A stretch of 64,000 nt of DNA from AWTP1-13 sp963832445 (GTDB taxonomy: Bacteria > Pseudomonadota > Alphaproteobacteria > Rhizobiales > Hyphomicrobiaceae), in NCBI GenBank assembly GCA_963832445.1, contig CAWHUM010000010.1, forward strand, positions 682,001 through 746,000, given 5' to 3'. Positions 38,355 through 47,262 of this stretch are shown one piece after another. Both the position numbers and the translations under genes were made by a program. Positions within the stretch are counted from its first letter, which is position 1, and every line of letters starts with the position of its first letter. The notes below the pieces were generated by a model. The model saw only the letters and a program-made list of their open reading frames with translations, did no database searches and was not told where the DNA came from.

Positions 38355-38380
38355 TTCGCGGTGAGTGCAAGGAAGGTTAC
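38355..38380 (-). promoter_or_regulatory. SigF-type ECF promoter facing aapP
   Basis: On the minus strand GTAACC (38380-38375), exactly 16 nt, then CGAA (38358-38355). The extended match GTGTAACC-N16-CGAAA is shared base for base with the plus-strand element at 39735-39760. It reads away from sigF toward the amino-acid transporter, giving a predicted leader of about 95 nt. Confidence 0.6.
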
Positions 38381-38440
38381 ACCCTCTTCTCAACGCCACG
38401 CCCTTCCAGCAGGGCCGGGACCTTTCGGCGAGCGCTTTCA

Positions 38441-39031
38441 TTGCCGGCCACGACCACGAGCACAGGTCAAGATCAGCGCCTCTCCCAGCTGATGCGATCC
38501 GCGCAGGATGGCGATGCTGGCGCCTACGCCGTTCTGCTGCAAGAAGTTGCGCCCCTGGTGCGGCAGACGATCCGGCGGCGGCTAGCCTTGCTGCAGCCTC
38601 AGGACACCGAGGACCTTGTGCAGGACGTGCTGCTCTCCCTGCATGCGGCGCGTGCCACCTACGATCCAGCACGCCCGTTTCTGCCCTGGCTGATGGCGAT
38701 TGTGCGGAATCGGGTGGCCGACGGAGCCCGCCGCTACAAGCGGGGCCGTGCCAACGAGGTTGCTTGCGATCAATTGCCTGAAACCTCTGCGGAGGTGGAA
38801 GCGAATTTCCCCACGGAAGGGTATCGCGACGGCGAGGAGCTTGCCCAGGCAATGGCCGCTCTTCCGCCCGGCCAACGGCGAGCGATCGAATTGACCAAGT
38901 TGCAGGAAATGTCGCTACGGCAGGCCGCGGCCGTCAGCGGGACGAGCGTCGGGGCTCTCAAGGTCGCTGTGCATCGCGGCGTTGTCGCGCTGCGCAAGAC
39001 CCTGGGTGCAAAGGGGGACGCGAAGGACTGA
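38441..39031 (+). CDS. sigF: ECF RNA polymerase sigma factor, SigF-like
   Basis: 196 residues. Region 2 (about 40-100: DTEDLVQDVLLSLHAARATYDPARPFLPWLMAIVRNRVAD region) and region 4 (about 135-185: LPPGQRRAIELTKLQEMSLRQAAAVSG) are both present. Followed after 3 nt by a DUF1109/NrsF gene, the arrangement of the Caulobacter SigF-NrsF heavy-metal-stress pair. The start is uncertain: a TTG at 38441, or the ATG at 38492 which would shorten the N-terminus by 17 residues. Confidence 0.85.
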   Translation: MPATTTSTGQDQRLSQLMRSAQDGDAGAYAVLLQEVAPLVRQTIRRRLALLQPQDTEDLVQDVLLSLHAARATYDPARPFLPWLMAIVRNRVADGARRYKRGRANEVACDQLPETSAEVEANFPTEGYRDGEELAQAMAALPPGQRRAIELTKLQEMSLRQAAAVSGTSVGALKVAVHRGVVALRKTLGAKGDAKD

Positions 39032-39034
39032 GCC

Positions 39035-39688
39035 ATGGAAACGCAAGAGCTAATCGCGCGACTTGCGGCCGAAGCCGGGCCGGTCCGCCGGCTGCGGCCA
39101 CCGTGGATGCGTGCGCTCCTGTGGCTGGCGATCGCACTGCCGTGCGTCGCCGCCGTGGTCTGGAGCAAGATCGTCCAGATGGACCCGGGGCAGATGCTGG
39201 CTGACCCACGCTTTGTTCTGGAGCAAGCGGCGACGCTGGCTACGGCCGTGGCAGCCGCGCTTGCCGCCTTCGCCAGCACCGTCCCCGGGTTTGATCGCAG
39301 GGTGTTGCTGTTGCCGCTCCCTCCGCTCGCCGTGTGGCTTGCCAGCGTCGGGCAGGGCTGCGTGCAGGACTGGCTGCGGCTCGGCGCCAATGGCCTGACG
39401 CTGCGGCCCGATTGGGAGTGCCTGCCCTACGCGGCGGTGATCGGCATCGTGCCGGCAATCGCCTTGGTCATCATGCTCCGCCGCGGAGCGCCGCTCCTGC
39501 CGCGCTCGACCCTCATGCTGGGTGCGCTCTCGGTGGCAGCCCTGGGCAACTTCGGCCTGCAGGCCTTTCATCTGCATGATGCGAGCATCATGGTGCTGAC
39601 CTGGCATTTGGGGAGCGTGGGTCTCCTCTCGGCCGTGGGCGGATTGCTCGGCCGTCGGGTCCTCGACTTGCCCCGCCCCGCAGTATGA
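39035..39688 (+). CDS. nrsF: NrsF-type (DUF1109) membrane anti-sigma factor
   Basis: 217 residues with six predicted membrane helices and the short cytoplasmic N-terminus (TQELIARLAAEAGPVRRLRPP) seen in DUF1109 proteins. In Caulobacter NrsF holds SigF at the membrane and two cysteines sense the signal. Cysteines here include those in CVAAVVW, GCVQDW and ECLPYA. Coupled to sigF (3-nt gap). Confidence 0.85.
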   Translation: METQELIARLAAEAGPVRRLRPPWMRALLWLAIALPCVAAVVWSKIVQMDPGQMLADPRFVLEQAATLATAVAAALAAFASTVPGFDRRVLLLPLPPLAVWLASVGQGCVQDWLRLGANGLTLRPDWECLPYAAVIGIVPAIALVIMLRRGAPLLPRSTLMLGALSVAALGNFGLQAFHLHDASIMVLTWHLGSVGLLSAVGGLLGRRVLDLPRPAV

Positions 39689-39734
39689 CCGTCGCAGCCG
39701 GCGTCGCGCCTCACGAAGACGTGGGACACGCGGT

Positions 39735-39760
39735 GTAACCAAGCTGGATGTGGCAGCGAA
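39735..39760 (+). promoter_or_regulatory. SigF-type ECF promoter upstream of the MXKDX-repeat gene
   Basis: GTAACC (39735-39740), 16 nt, CGAA (39757-39760), matching the GTAACC-N16-CGAA motif that I recall for Caulobacter SigF. It is 55 nt upstream of the ATG at 39815, ideally placed to drive that gene. Confidence 0.75.
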
Positions 39761-39814
39761 ACCTTAGAAGGACGGCGAACGTCGTCCAACGATAGGCTGC
39801 TAGAGGAACATCCA

Positions 39815-40051
39815 ATGACCCTGACGACAAGGCTTTCGCTGCTTGCCTGCGCCGCCGCGCTCGCATTCGGCATGGTGCTGGCGTCGCCCGATACCTATGC
39901 CCAGGGAACGATGGGCAAGGACGACATGAAGAAGGGCGAGATGAAAGGCGACATGAAGAAGGACACGATGAAGAAGGACACCATGTCGGATGGCAACATG
40001 AAGAAGGACGACAAGGGCGACATGATGAAGAAGGACGACATGAAGAAGTAG
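39815..40051 (+). CDS. exported pentapeptide MXKDX repeat protein
   Basis: 78 residues. A signal peptide (LSLLACAAALAFGMVLASPDTYA) precedes a mature region made almost only of Met, Lys, Asp and Gly in MKKDx-type units. Such Met/Asp/Lys-rich tails are described as the pentapeptide MXKDX repeat family; function unproven, though Met/Asp clusters suggest metal binding. It follows sigF-nrsF and has its own SigF-type promoter, so it is a likely effector of that stress response. Confidence 0.85.
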   Translation: MTLTTRLSLLACAAALAFGMVLASPDTYAQGTMGKDDMKKGEMKGDMKKDTMKKDTMSDGNMKKDDKGDMMKKDDMKK

Positions 40052-40116
40052 GCGGCAATTCTACAATCACGGCGTTAGCTTCGTTGATCGCGCCACGACC
40101 AATGCGTCGGCCCCGT

Positions 40117-40437
40117 CTACGAGTGCGCCGTGGAAACGCGCACTTCGTAGTCGGGCTGCGCGATGAAACGCACGCCAAGCACCTTCTTACCGCGCCTGAC
40201 GACCGAGCAGATGATCTTCTGCTCCGGCTGGCCGGCAATGGTGAGGTAGAAGTCGTCCGGGATGTCGGTGGCGGCGCCGTCAACCATGAGCAGCGCGCCG
40301 CCCTTGGACGTGTTCAGCACCTTGCAGGGCACCGTGGCGGTCCCTCGCAAGCCCTTGACAAGGATCAGCTGGCCGCCGCGCCGCAACCACACGCGCGCCG
40401 ACTTGCGTCGCTCCCGGCCTGGTCGGTTCTGGGTCAT
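40117..40437 (-). CDS. PilZ domain protein
   Basis: 106 residues, a single PilZ domain. The c-di-GMP-binding motifs are recognisable: RRKSARVWLR (RxxxR-like) near the N-terminus and LNTSKGGALL in place of the usual D/NxSxxG. The protein may bind c-di-GMP or be a non-binding variant. ATG at 40437 (MTQNRPG) chosen. Target unknown. Confidence 0.8.
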   Translation of the reverse strand: MTQNRPGRERRKSARVWLRRGGQLILVKGLRGTATVPCKVLNTSKGGALLMVDGAATDIPDDFYLTIAGQPEQKIICSVVRRGKKVLGVRFIAQPDYEVRVSTAHS

Positions 40438-40537
40438 GGCTGTCGAGCACATCTCTGGACATGCTCTTACGGCACAAAGGTAGACGTTGGATTAACTGCG
40501 GTTGCAGACGCGCCTTGGGGTATTGCCTGCCGAGAGC

Positions 40538-42061
40538 CTAGACCCGGCTCGGCGGCGCCTTCGGCAGCCTGGCAAGAAGGCACAGCGGGAGCGATGCCAG
40601 GGCCACCACCGTGTACAGCAGCCAGGCATTCATGTAGCCGATCAGCACCGATTGGCGTGCGATCTCGCTGGAAAGCTTCGCCAGCGCAGGCGCGGAATCG
40701 ACCGCCCAGCTGCCCATGGCCCACGGGATCTCCAGCACCCGGTTATAGGGCGAGACATGCTCCACCATGCGCGCATAGTTCGCCGCCGACGTGCGCACGA
40801 TCTCCGCCACTGCGATCGAGATGAACAGGCTCGAGCCGAAGTTCCGCAGCAGGTGGAACATCGACATCGCCTCGGCGCGATACTCGGGCGCCAGCGTCCA
40901 GAAGGTGATGACGGTGAGCGGCACCCACGACACGCCGATCGAGATGCCTTGCAGGACGTTGCTCATCAGCAGCGTGTTCATGTCGACGTTGAGGTCGAAG
41001 CTCATCATCCACAGGCCCGTACCGGTCTGCAGCAGGGCGCCAAGCGCCAGGCTGATGCGCGGATCGAGGCGCGCCATGGGTATCGCCAGCAGAAAGCCGA
41101 TGCCCGAGCCCATACCGCGATAACCCACGATTTCCCCGATCGCGGAATCGGGATAGCCGGCGTGCTGCTGTAGCAGCGGCGGCAGCAGCACAACGGTGGC
41201 GAAGTTGAGCATGCCGAACAGCGTCACCAGGATCAGTCCGAGACCGTAGTTGCGGTCGGCGAGCAGCTTCAGGCGCACGAACGGCCGCTCGCTGGTGAGG
41301 CTGTGCACGCAGAACATGTAGAGCGCGATGCCAGCCACCAGTGTCGCAATCACGATCTCGCTGCTCTCGAACCAGTCGAGCCTCTGTCCGCGCGAGAACA
41401 CGAGCTGTGCTGCCGCGATGCCGGCCGACAGACTGAGGAAGCCCACCCAGTCGAGGCGGGCCTCGCGTACCTTGTCGTCCTTGGGCAGCACCAGCCAGTT
41501 GCCGACGAAGGAAAGAGCGGCGACCGGCAATATCATCCAGAAGCCCCAGCGCCAGCCCAATGCCTCGGCGATCTGCCCGGCAAACATCGGGCCGATGGAC
41601 GGACCGATCATGTTGGCCATGCCGTAGATCGAGATCATCAAGCCGTGCTGCCGGCGCGGGAAGCTGTCGAGCAGGATGGTCTGGCCGAGCGGCACCAGCG
41701 GCGCGCCCGCGGCACCCTGCAGGATGCGCCAGCCGATCAGCTCCTCCAGCGAGCCCGAGGCACCGCACATGAAGGTGGCGATGGTGAACACCAGCGTGCA
41801 CCAAGTCATGGTCGCGCGCTGGCCGAAGCGGTCCGCCAGCCAGCCGGCCGCCGGCGTCGCTACGGCGGTCGCCACGATGTTGAAGGTCATCACCCAGGAC
41901 ACCTCGTCCTGCGTGGCCGAGAGCGCGCCCTGCAGCTGGGGCAGCAGAGCCGAGGAGATGAGCACGGAAGCCGAATAGATGGTCGTGCTCGACACCAGCG
42001 TGAGCACCAGCAGCACCCGCTGCAGCACGGTCAGGCTGTGGACTGGTGCGTCTTCGCTCAT
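40538..42061 (-). CDS. emrB: DHA2 family EmrB-type multidrug efflux MFS transporter
   Basis: 507 residues and 14 predicted helices. SVLISSALLPQLQGALSATQDEVSWV and the motif C-like IGPSIGPMFAGQIAEALGWRWGFW are diagnostic of the DHA2 drug:proton antiporter family. It probably works with the HlyD-family gene at 42647, transcribed away from it, with a MarR regulator between. No TolC-type gene is nearby. Confidence 0.88.
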   Translation of the reverse strand: MSEDAPVHSLTVLQRVLLVLTLVSSTTIYSASVLISSALLPQLQGALSATQDEVSWVMTFNIVATAVATPAAGWLADRFGQRATMTWCTLVFTIATFMCGASGSLEELIGWRILQGAAGAPLVPLGQTILLDSFPRRQHGLMISIYGMANMIGPSIGPMFAGQIAEALGWRWGFWMILPVAALSFVGNWLVLPKDDKVREARLDWVGFLSLSAGIAAAQLVFSRGQRLDWFESSEIVIATLVAGIALYMFCVHSLTSERPFVRLKLLADRNYGLGLILVTLFGMLNFATVVLLPPLLQQHAGYPDSAIGEIVGYRGMGSGIGFLLAIPMARLDPRISLALGALLQTGTGLWMMSFDLNVDMNTLLMSNVLQGISIGVSWVPLTVITFWTLAPEYRAEAMSMFHLLRNFGSSLFISIAVAEIVRTSAANYARMVEHVSPYNRVLEIPWAMGSWAVDSAPALAKLSSEIARQSVLIGYMNAWLLYTVVALASLPLCLLARLPKAPPSRV

Positions 42062-42075
42062 GCACAGGCCTTGCC

Positions 42076-42114
42076 TTGACAAACGTAGCTATGGGTACAG
42101 TAACCTAGGTCACT
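42076..42114 (+). promoter_or_regulatory. promoter with overlapping MarR-type palindrome
   Basis: TTGACA (42076-42081) is a good -35. The near-perfect inverted repeat AGTAACCTAGGTCACT (42099-42114; 14 of 16 bases pair) covers the expected -10. It lies in the 85-nt gap between emrB and the marR start, so the MarR protein probably binds here and represses both directions. Confidence 0.6.
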
Positions 42115-42146
42115 ATTCTCCGCCAGTGGCCGCCCAGAGGCTGCAA

Positions 42147-42650
42147 ATGACGCCCGATGACGAGAACTACATCGGCTACACCATCACCGATGTGGCCCGC
42201 CTGATGCGCACCGTGTTCGAGCGGCGGGTGCGCTCATTCGGCTTGACGCGCGCACAGTGGCTGGTGGTCGCCCGCGTGCACCGCCGGCCAGGGCTCAGCC
42301 AGTCTGAGGTGGCCGACCTGTTGGAGATCGAGAAGGCCCCGGCCGGCCGCCTGATCGACCGCATGCAGGCCAAAGGCTGGCTCGAGCGCCGCGACGACAG
42401 TAGCGACCGCCGCGTCAACCGGCTGCACCTGACCGCGGAAGGAGAGCGCCTGCACGCCGCCATCTGGCCGATCGCGGAAGCGACAGTCGACGATGCGCTG
42501 AGCGACCTCTCGGCCAAGGAGCAACGGCAGCTGACCAGCCTGATGACGCGAGTGAAGGCAAAGCTGCAGGCGCTCGCCGAGCACGACCAGGCCGCCGTCG
42601 CGCGCAAGAGCGATGGCGCAGCCGACGAGGACGAGGCACGCACACCATGA
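42147..42650 (+). CDS. MarR family transcriptional regulator
   Basis: 167 residues. Winged HTH with LTRAQWLVVARVHRRPGLSQSEVADLLEIEKAPAGRLI-type core and the wing DDSSDRRVNRLHLTAEG (DxRxxR motif). It overlaps the efflux adaptor gene by 4 nt (ATGA) and is divergent from emrB, so it is the likely drug-responsive repressor of the pump. The palindrome at 42099 is the candidate operator. Confidence 0.88.
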   Translation: MTPDDENYIGYTITDVARLMRTVFERRVRSFGLTRAQWLVVARVHRRPGLSQSEVADLLEIEKAPAGRLIDRMQAKGWLERRDDSSDRRVNRLHLTAEGERLHAAIWPIAEATVDDALSDLSAKEQRQLTSLMTRVKAKLQALAEHDQAAVARKSDGAADEDEARTP

Positions 42651-43714
42651 CTTCGCTGCTGCGACGTCAGGCGTTGAGGCCGGTGCTGCTGATCGCGGTG
42701 CCGGTTGCGATCGTGCTCGGGGCCTTGCTGTTCTGGCTGTGGGGCGGCCGCTATGTCACGACCGAGAACGCCTATGTGAAGGCCGATATCGCACAGGTCT
42801 CGGCCGAGGTTGCGGGCCGCGTGCTCGAGGTGCATGTGCGCGATCACGCCCAGATCAAGGCCGGCGACCTGCTCGTCCGCATCGACCCCGAGCCGTTCCG
42901 CGTGGCGCTCGCCAAGGCCGAGGCCGAGCTCGACGCGACGCGAGGCCAGGTGCGCACTCTGATCGCCACCTGGCACGAGGCGCTGAGCGAGCTGCAGGAA
43001 GCGGAGAGCAAAGTCGCGTTCTGGCAGGCGCAGCTGGAGCGCCAGAAGACGCTGTCGGTCCGCGGCATCGTCGCCTCGAGCAAGCTCGAAGAGGTGGAGA
43101 GCAACGCCACGGCGGCGGCGGACCGGGTCGGCGTCATGCGCAAGAAGGTCGAGCGCGTCGCAGCCCAGCTCGGCAACAATCCGGCGCGGCCGGTGGACGA
43201 GCATCCCTTGGTGCGCGAGAAGCGGGCGGAGCGGGAGCGGGCCGAGCTCGAGCTTGCGCGCACGGTGATCCGCGCGCCGCTCGGCGGCACCACCGTAAAC
43301 GTCCGCCTGCAGAGGGGCGACCAGGTCAAGACCGCAACCGTCCTGTTCGCCATCGTCGCCGACACACGGCCGTGGGTGGAGGCAAACTTCAAGGAGACCG
43401 AGCTCACCCACGTCAGCAAGGGCCTCACTGCCACCGTGGTGCTTGACATGTACCCGGACGTGACCTGGCAGGCGGAGGTCGAGAGCATCAGCCCGGCGAC
43501 GGGCGCCGAGTTCGCTCTGCTGCCGCCGCAGAACGCCTCCGGCAATTGGGTGAAGGTGGTGCAGCGCCTGCCGGTGCGCCTGCGGCTGGCGCCGATGCCG
43601 GGGGAGCCCATGCTGCGTCCCGGCATGACCGCCAGCGTCAGGATCGACACCAAACGCGAGCGCAGCTTGAGCAGCCTGTTCGGCGGCGGCACGGCGCTGG
43701 CGACGGGGCCTTGA
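42647..43714 (+). CDS. emrA: HlyD/EmrA family membrane fusion protein
   Basis: 355 residues: one N-terminal membrane helix (VLLIAVPVAIVLGALLFWLW), a biotinyl-lipoyl domain starting TTENAYVKADIAQVSAEVAG, a coiled-coil hairpin (about 85-205), and a beta-barrel part with ADTRPWVEANFKETELTHV. It bridges the EmrB pump to the outer membrane. Starts within the end of marR. Confidence 0.9.
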   Translation: MTSLLRRQALRPVLLIAVPVAIVLGALLFWLWGGRYVTTENAYVKADIAQVSAEVAGRVLEVHVRDHAQIKAGDLLVRIDPEPFRVALAKAEAELDATRGQVRTLIATWHEALSELQEAESKVAFWQAQLERQKTLSVRGIVASSKLEEVESNATAAADRVGVMRKKVERVAAQLGNNPARPVDEHPLVREKRAERERAELELARTVIRAPLGGTTVNVRLQRGDQVKTATVLFAIVADTRPWVEANFKETELTHVSKGLTATVVLDMYPDVTWQAEVESISPATGAEFALLPPQNASGNWVKVVQRLPVRLRLAPMPGEPMLRPGMTASVRIDTKRERSLSSLFGGGTALATGP

Positions 43715-43815
43715 CGCAAGCGGCGGCGCTGCGGCGGGTGCCTCCAAATACGAGCATCAACTTCTCAAAGCCCGCTCTGATCTTCTCGGCATCATGAGTA
43801 GACCGGGACCCGGCC

Positions 43816-44676
43816 TCACGGCTTCTTGGGGCCCGGCTGCCCGTCCCCGGCGCCGAGGCCCAACGCTTCGGCGGCAGCGGCCTCCATGGTCATGAAGGTA
43901 GCGCCCTCGGCCTCCAGCTTCCCCACCAGGTCCTCGAATGCCAGCATGCGATAGCCGCGCCCGATCACGTAGGGATGCATGGTGTAGGTGAGCACGCCCC
44001 AGTCGACCGACTTCTTCATGTAGAGGAACTCGTCGAGCCAGTTCTGCATCACGGCGCGCGCCGACTGCAGCCCCGGCAGGATCGCCGCCGGGGTGCGGAT
44101 GAACTCGAAATGCGGGTGGTCGTCGAGCGACCAGCTGATCGGCATCTCGATGAGCGGGGTTTCCGCGCCGAACCGATAGGGCTTGCCGAGCTCGGCAACA
44201 TCGCCGCGCCGCGCCCGGTAGGGCAGATAGTCGCCGCCCATCAGGCTGCTGTCGTATACGAAACCGTGAGCGAGCAGCAGGTCGATGGTGTGCTCGCTCA
44301 GGTCCCAGGCGGGCGAGCGGTAGCCGCGGGGCTTGCGGCCGGTGAGACGTTGGATGGCCTCGCTGGCGCGCACCAAGTCGGCCTCCTCCTCCTCGCGGCT
44401 CATGGCAGCGTTCGGGATGTGCGCCCAGCTGTGGTTGGCGACCTCGTGCCCGCCATCGACCACGGCCGCGCATTGCTCGGGGTAGCTCTCGATGGTGAAG
44501 CCCGGGACGAACCAGGTGGCGCGGATGCTGTGCGCTTGCAGGAACGCGAGGATGCGGCGCGAGGCCAGCGCGCCGAACTCACCGCGCGACAGCGGGGTGG
44601 GCGTGGTCATGCCACGCGCGATGAAGCCGGACTGGGTGTCGAAATCGAAGCTGAGACAGACGATGTGACGGGGCAT
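43816..44676 (-). CDS. polysaccharide deacetylase family protein
   Basis: 286 residues of the NodB/PuuE-type fold. Motif 1 LSFDFDTQSG supplies the catalytic and metal aspartates, motif 2 HEVANHSWAH the metal histidines, and RGYRSPAWDLS motif 3. No signal peptide, so it is cytoplasmic. The SFDFD and RSPAW forms are nearer to PuuE/allantoinase-like deacetylases than to chitin deacetylase. ATG at 44676 chosen. Confidence 0.82.
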   Translation of the reverse strand: MPRHIVCLSFDFDTQSGFIARGMTTPTPLSRGEFGALASRRILAFLQAHSIRATWFVPGFTIESYPEQCAAVVDGGHEVANHSWAHIPNAAMSREEEEADLVRASEAIQRLTGRKPRGYRSPAWDLSEHTIDLLLAHGFVYDSSLMGGDYLPYRARRGDVAELGKPYRFGAETPLIEMPISWSLDDHPHFEFIRTPAAILPGLQSARAVMQNWLDEFLYMKKSVDWGVLTYTMHPYVIGRGYRMLAFEDLVGKLEAEGATFMTMEAAAAEALGLGAGDGQPGPKKP

Positions 44677-44690
44677 GGCGGCCCCCGAGC

Positions 44691-44720
44691 GTTGGGTCAT
44701 CGCTACGCTCGACCCAACCT
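44691..44720 (-). repeat. palindromic repeat (AGGTTGGGTCGAGCG type), second copy
   Basis: Minus-strand AGGTTGGGTCGAGCGTAGCG then ATGACCCAAC matches the left half of the element at 10178-10262 with one base fewer. It covers the 3' end of the GMC oxidoreductase gene: the last codons (RLGRA, stop) are read from the repeat. Confidence 0.75.
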
Positions 44721-46331
44721 TTGCGCGTCCTCGAGCATCATGGCGGCCGCCTTCTCCGCAATCATCAGCGTCGGCGAGTTGGTGTTGCCTGACGTGATGG
44801 TCGGCATAATGGAAGCATCGGCCACCCGCAGTCCTTCGAGCCCGCGCACCTTCAGCCTTGCGTCCACGACCGCCATGTCGTCGGCGCCCATCTTGCAGGT
44901 GCCGACGGGGTGAAAGATGGTGGTGGCGATGTCGCCGGCCGCCTTCGCCAATTCCTCGTCGCCCTGCACCTCGAGCCCCGGCCGAAACTCCTGCGGGCGA
45001 TACTTCGCGAGCGACGGCATCGAGACGATGTTGCGGGTCACACGAATGGCATCCGCTGCCACCCGCCGGTCCTCCTGCGTTGAAAGGTAGTTCGGCCGGA
45101 TCTCCGGATGGGCCTCAGGGTCGGGCGCGGTGATGCGCACGAAGCCGCGACTCGTCGGGCGGATGTTGGCGACGCTCGCCGTGAACGCCGGGAACGGATC
45201 GAGCGGCTCGCCGAACTTGGGCAGCGTCAGCGGCTGCACGTGATACTGCAGGTCGGGCGTCTCGCGGCTCGGATCCGACTTGACGAAGGCGCCGAGCTGC
45301 GAGGGCGCCATGGTCATGGGGCCGCGCCGCTGGAAAACGTACTGCGCGGCGAAGCCCGCGCGCTGCGTCAGGCTCTGGAAGCGCTCGTTCATGGTCTTGA
45401 CGCCCGATACCTTGTAGGCACAGCGCACCTGCAGATGGTCCTGCAAGTTCTCGCCCACCCCCTTGAGCTCGTGGCGCACCTCGATGCCGTGCGCCTGCAG
45501 CAGCGCCCCAGGGCCGATGCCCGACAGCTGCAGGATCTGCGGCGAGCCGATGGAGCCCGCCGACAGCATCACCTCGCGCGTCGCAGCGATCGTCCGGCGA
45601 GCGCCGTGCTGGCGCACGACGAGCCCCGTCACGCGCTTGCCGTCGACCACCAGCCGTTCGACCATCGCGTCGGTCTCGACATCGAGGTTGGGCCGGTGCC
45701 GCACGGGCCGCAGGAAGCCCTTCGACGTATTCCAGCGCACGCCTGTCTTCTGGTTGACGTGGAAGTAGCCGCAGCCCTCGTTGTCGCCGCGGTTGAAATC
45801 GTCGACCTTGGGGATGCCGGCTTCCGCCGCCGCCTCGCGAAACGCGTCGAGGATCTCCCAGCGGATGCGGGCCAATTCAATGCGCCATTCCCCCCCTCGC
45901 GCGTGCACGCCATCGAACGCATCGGGCTCCAGCGCCCACTGGTCCTCGTGCTGCTTGAAGTAGGGCAGCACGTCCTCCCAGGCCCAGCCCGGGTTGCCCA
46001 TCTGCCGCCACAGGTCGTAGTCGCGCGCCTGGCCGCGCATGTAGATCATGCCGTTGATGGACGAGCAGCCGCCGAGCACCCGCCCGCGTGGATAGGCGAG
46101 GCTGCGGCCGTTGAGGCCTACCTCTGCAGCGGTCTTGTATCCCCAGTCGGTGCGCGGGTTGCCCATCAGGTAGAGGTACCCGACCGGAATGTGGATCCAG
46201 TGATAGTTGTCGCGGCCGCCCGCCTCCAGAAGCAGCACCTGCGCCCTGGGATCGGCCGACAGACGGTTGGCGAGCAGACATCCCGCCGTCCCGGCACCGA
46301 CGATGATATAGTCGTAGATGTTCGATGGCAT
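44703..46331 (-). CDS. GMC family oxidoreductase, choline dehydrogenase-like
   Basis: 542 residues. FAD-binding GAGTAG (12-17), YPRGRVLGGCSSINGMIYMRGQ signature 1, and GSIGSPQILQLSGIGP signature 2 are present. The C-terminal catalytic pair is HPVGTCKMG and GNTNSPTLMIAEKAA. Members oxidise alcohols such as choline; substrate not determined. The tail RLGRA comes from a palindromic repeat. ATG at 46331 chosen. Confidence 0.9.
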   Translation of the reverse strand: MPSNIYDYIIVGAGTAGCLLANRLSADPRAQVLLLEAGGRDNYHWIHIPVGYLYLMGNPRTDWGYKTAAEVGLNGRSLAYPRGRVLGGCSSINGMIYMRGQARDYDLWRQMGNPGWAWEDVLPYFKQHEDQWALEPDAFDGVHARGGEWRIELARIRWEILDAFREAAAEAGIPKVDDFNRGDNEGCGYFHVNQKTGVRWNTSKGFLRPVRHRPNLDVETDAMVERLVVDGKRVTGLVVRQHGARRTIAATREVMLSAGSIGSPQILQLSGIGPGALLQAHGIEVRHELKGVGENLQDHLQVRCAYKVSGVKTMNERFQSLTQRAGFAAQYVFQRRGPMTMAPSQLGAFVKSDPSRETPDLQYHVQPLTLPKFGEPLDPFPAFTASVANIRPTSRGFVRITAPDPEAHPEIRPNYLSTQEDRRVAADAIRVTRNIVSMPSLAKYRPQEFRPGLEVQGDEELAKAAGDIATTIFHPVGTCKMGADDMAVVDARLKVRGLEGLRVADASIMPTITSGNTNSPTLMIAEKAAAMMLEDAQRLGRA

Positions 46332-46504
46332 GTGGCGCATCCTCCCGGCCCAAGCCTAGTCGCCATGGCCGGAGAGGCAAGCTTGGGTCGCGGCCGCTGC
46401 CATAGGATCCCGAGTCATGCTCATGACACAAGGCAATGACAACGTCCGCAGATGGGCGGATGCGCGGGCGCACGTCATTGGGGCAAGGATTGGGGACAAA
46501 GCCG

Positions 46505-46975
46505 ATGAAGCTGCGGGGGGTGGCGTTTGCGCTTCTATTGCTTGGCTGGACTTGCGCCGCCGCTGCGCAGGCCGTGGTGCATGTCCCCAACAACGACCCC
46601 GAGATGGCCGCGGCGCAGGCAAAGGCGCAGGTCACGCTTGCCGAGTTCTGGCGGGTGTTCGACCAGCCCGGCGCCAACGAGGAAGGCTTCGCAGTGAAGG
46701 TGGCGATCCCGTACGGGGCGAACAGCAGCGAGCACATGTGGTTCAACGGCATCGAGCGCAGCGGGGGCAAGCTTTTCGGCACTCTCAACAACAATCCGGT
46801 ACACGTAACGGGGCTGCGGCGCGGCCAGCGCATCGAGATCGACGGGCGCCAGATCAGCGATTGGATGTATCTGCGATCCGGCAAGATCGTCGGCAACTAC
46901 ACCATGCGGCCGCTGCTGAAGCGGCTGCCGCCACAGGAGGCGGCGCGCCATCGAGCGATGCTGGCGGAACCTTAG
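46505..46975 (+). CDS. exported DUF2314 family protein
   Basis: 156 residues. Signal peptide (GVAFALLLLGWTCAAAAQA) then a DUF2314 domain: DPEMAAAQAKAQVTLAEFWRVF, EGFAVKVAIPYG, EHMWFNGIE and ISDWMYLRSGKIVGNYTMRPLL. The family is uncharacterised. Periplasmic by prediction. The start at 46505 gives the leader directly. Confidence 0.82.
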   Translation: MKLRGVAFALLLLGWTCAAAAQAVVHVPNNDPEMAAAQAKAQVTLAEFWRVFDQPGANEEGFAVKVAIPYGANSSEHMWFNGIERSGGKLFGTLNNNPVHVTGLRRGQRIEIDGRQISDWMYLRSGKIVGNYTMRPLLKRLPPQEAARHRAMLAEP

Positions 46976-47262
46976 ATGCGGGTCGAACAGGCTCAACCTA
47001 TTGATTGGCACAGCGTTTCTGGATTGCTGCTGCGAGCGCCGGCAGCGGTGAGGGGCGCACGCATGTTTGCTCCTGCGCGCCCCCTGGCATGCCCTCCGCT
47101 TGCGCCCAGCGCGCCGAGCCCAGCCTGCAGAGTTGGGCAAGCTCTGCCGGTCATCGTGTCCCGCGAGCACTGGCCCTACCGCGTTGGATCCGTCACAAAT
47201 TCTCCTTGGTTGCGCCCTTTTTTGCTTAGTGTGCGGGTGTTCGGGCAGGCGAGTGGGAGCGC

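Noticed and set aside
42100..42105. GTAACC hexamer as a third SigF promoter
   Set aside because: No CGAA at 16-nt spacing; it is part of the MarR-type palindrome.
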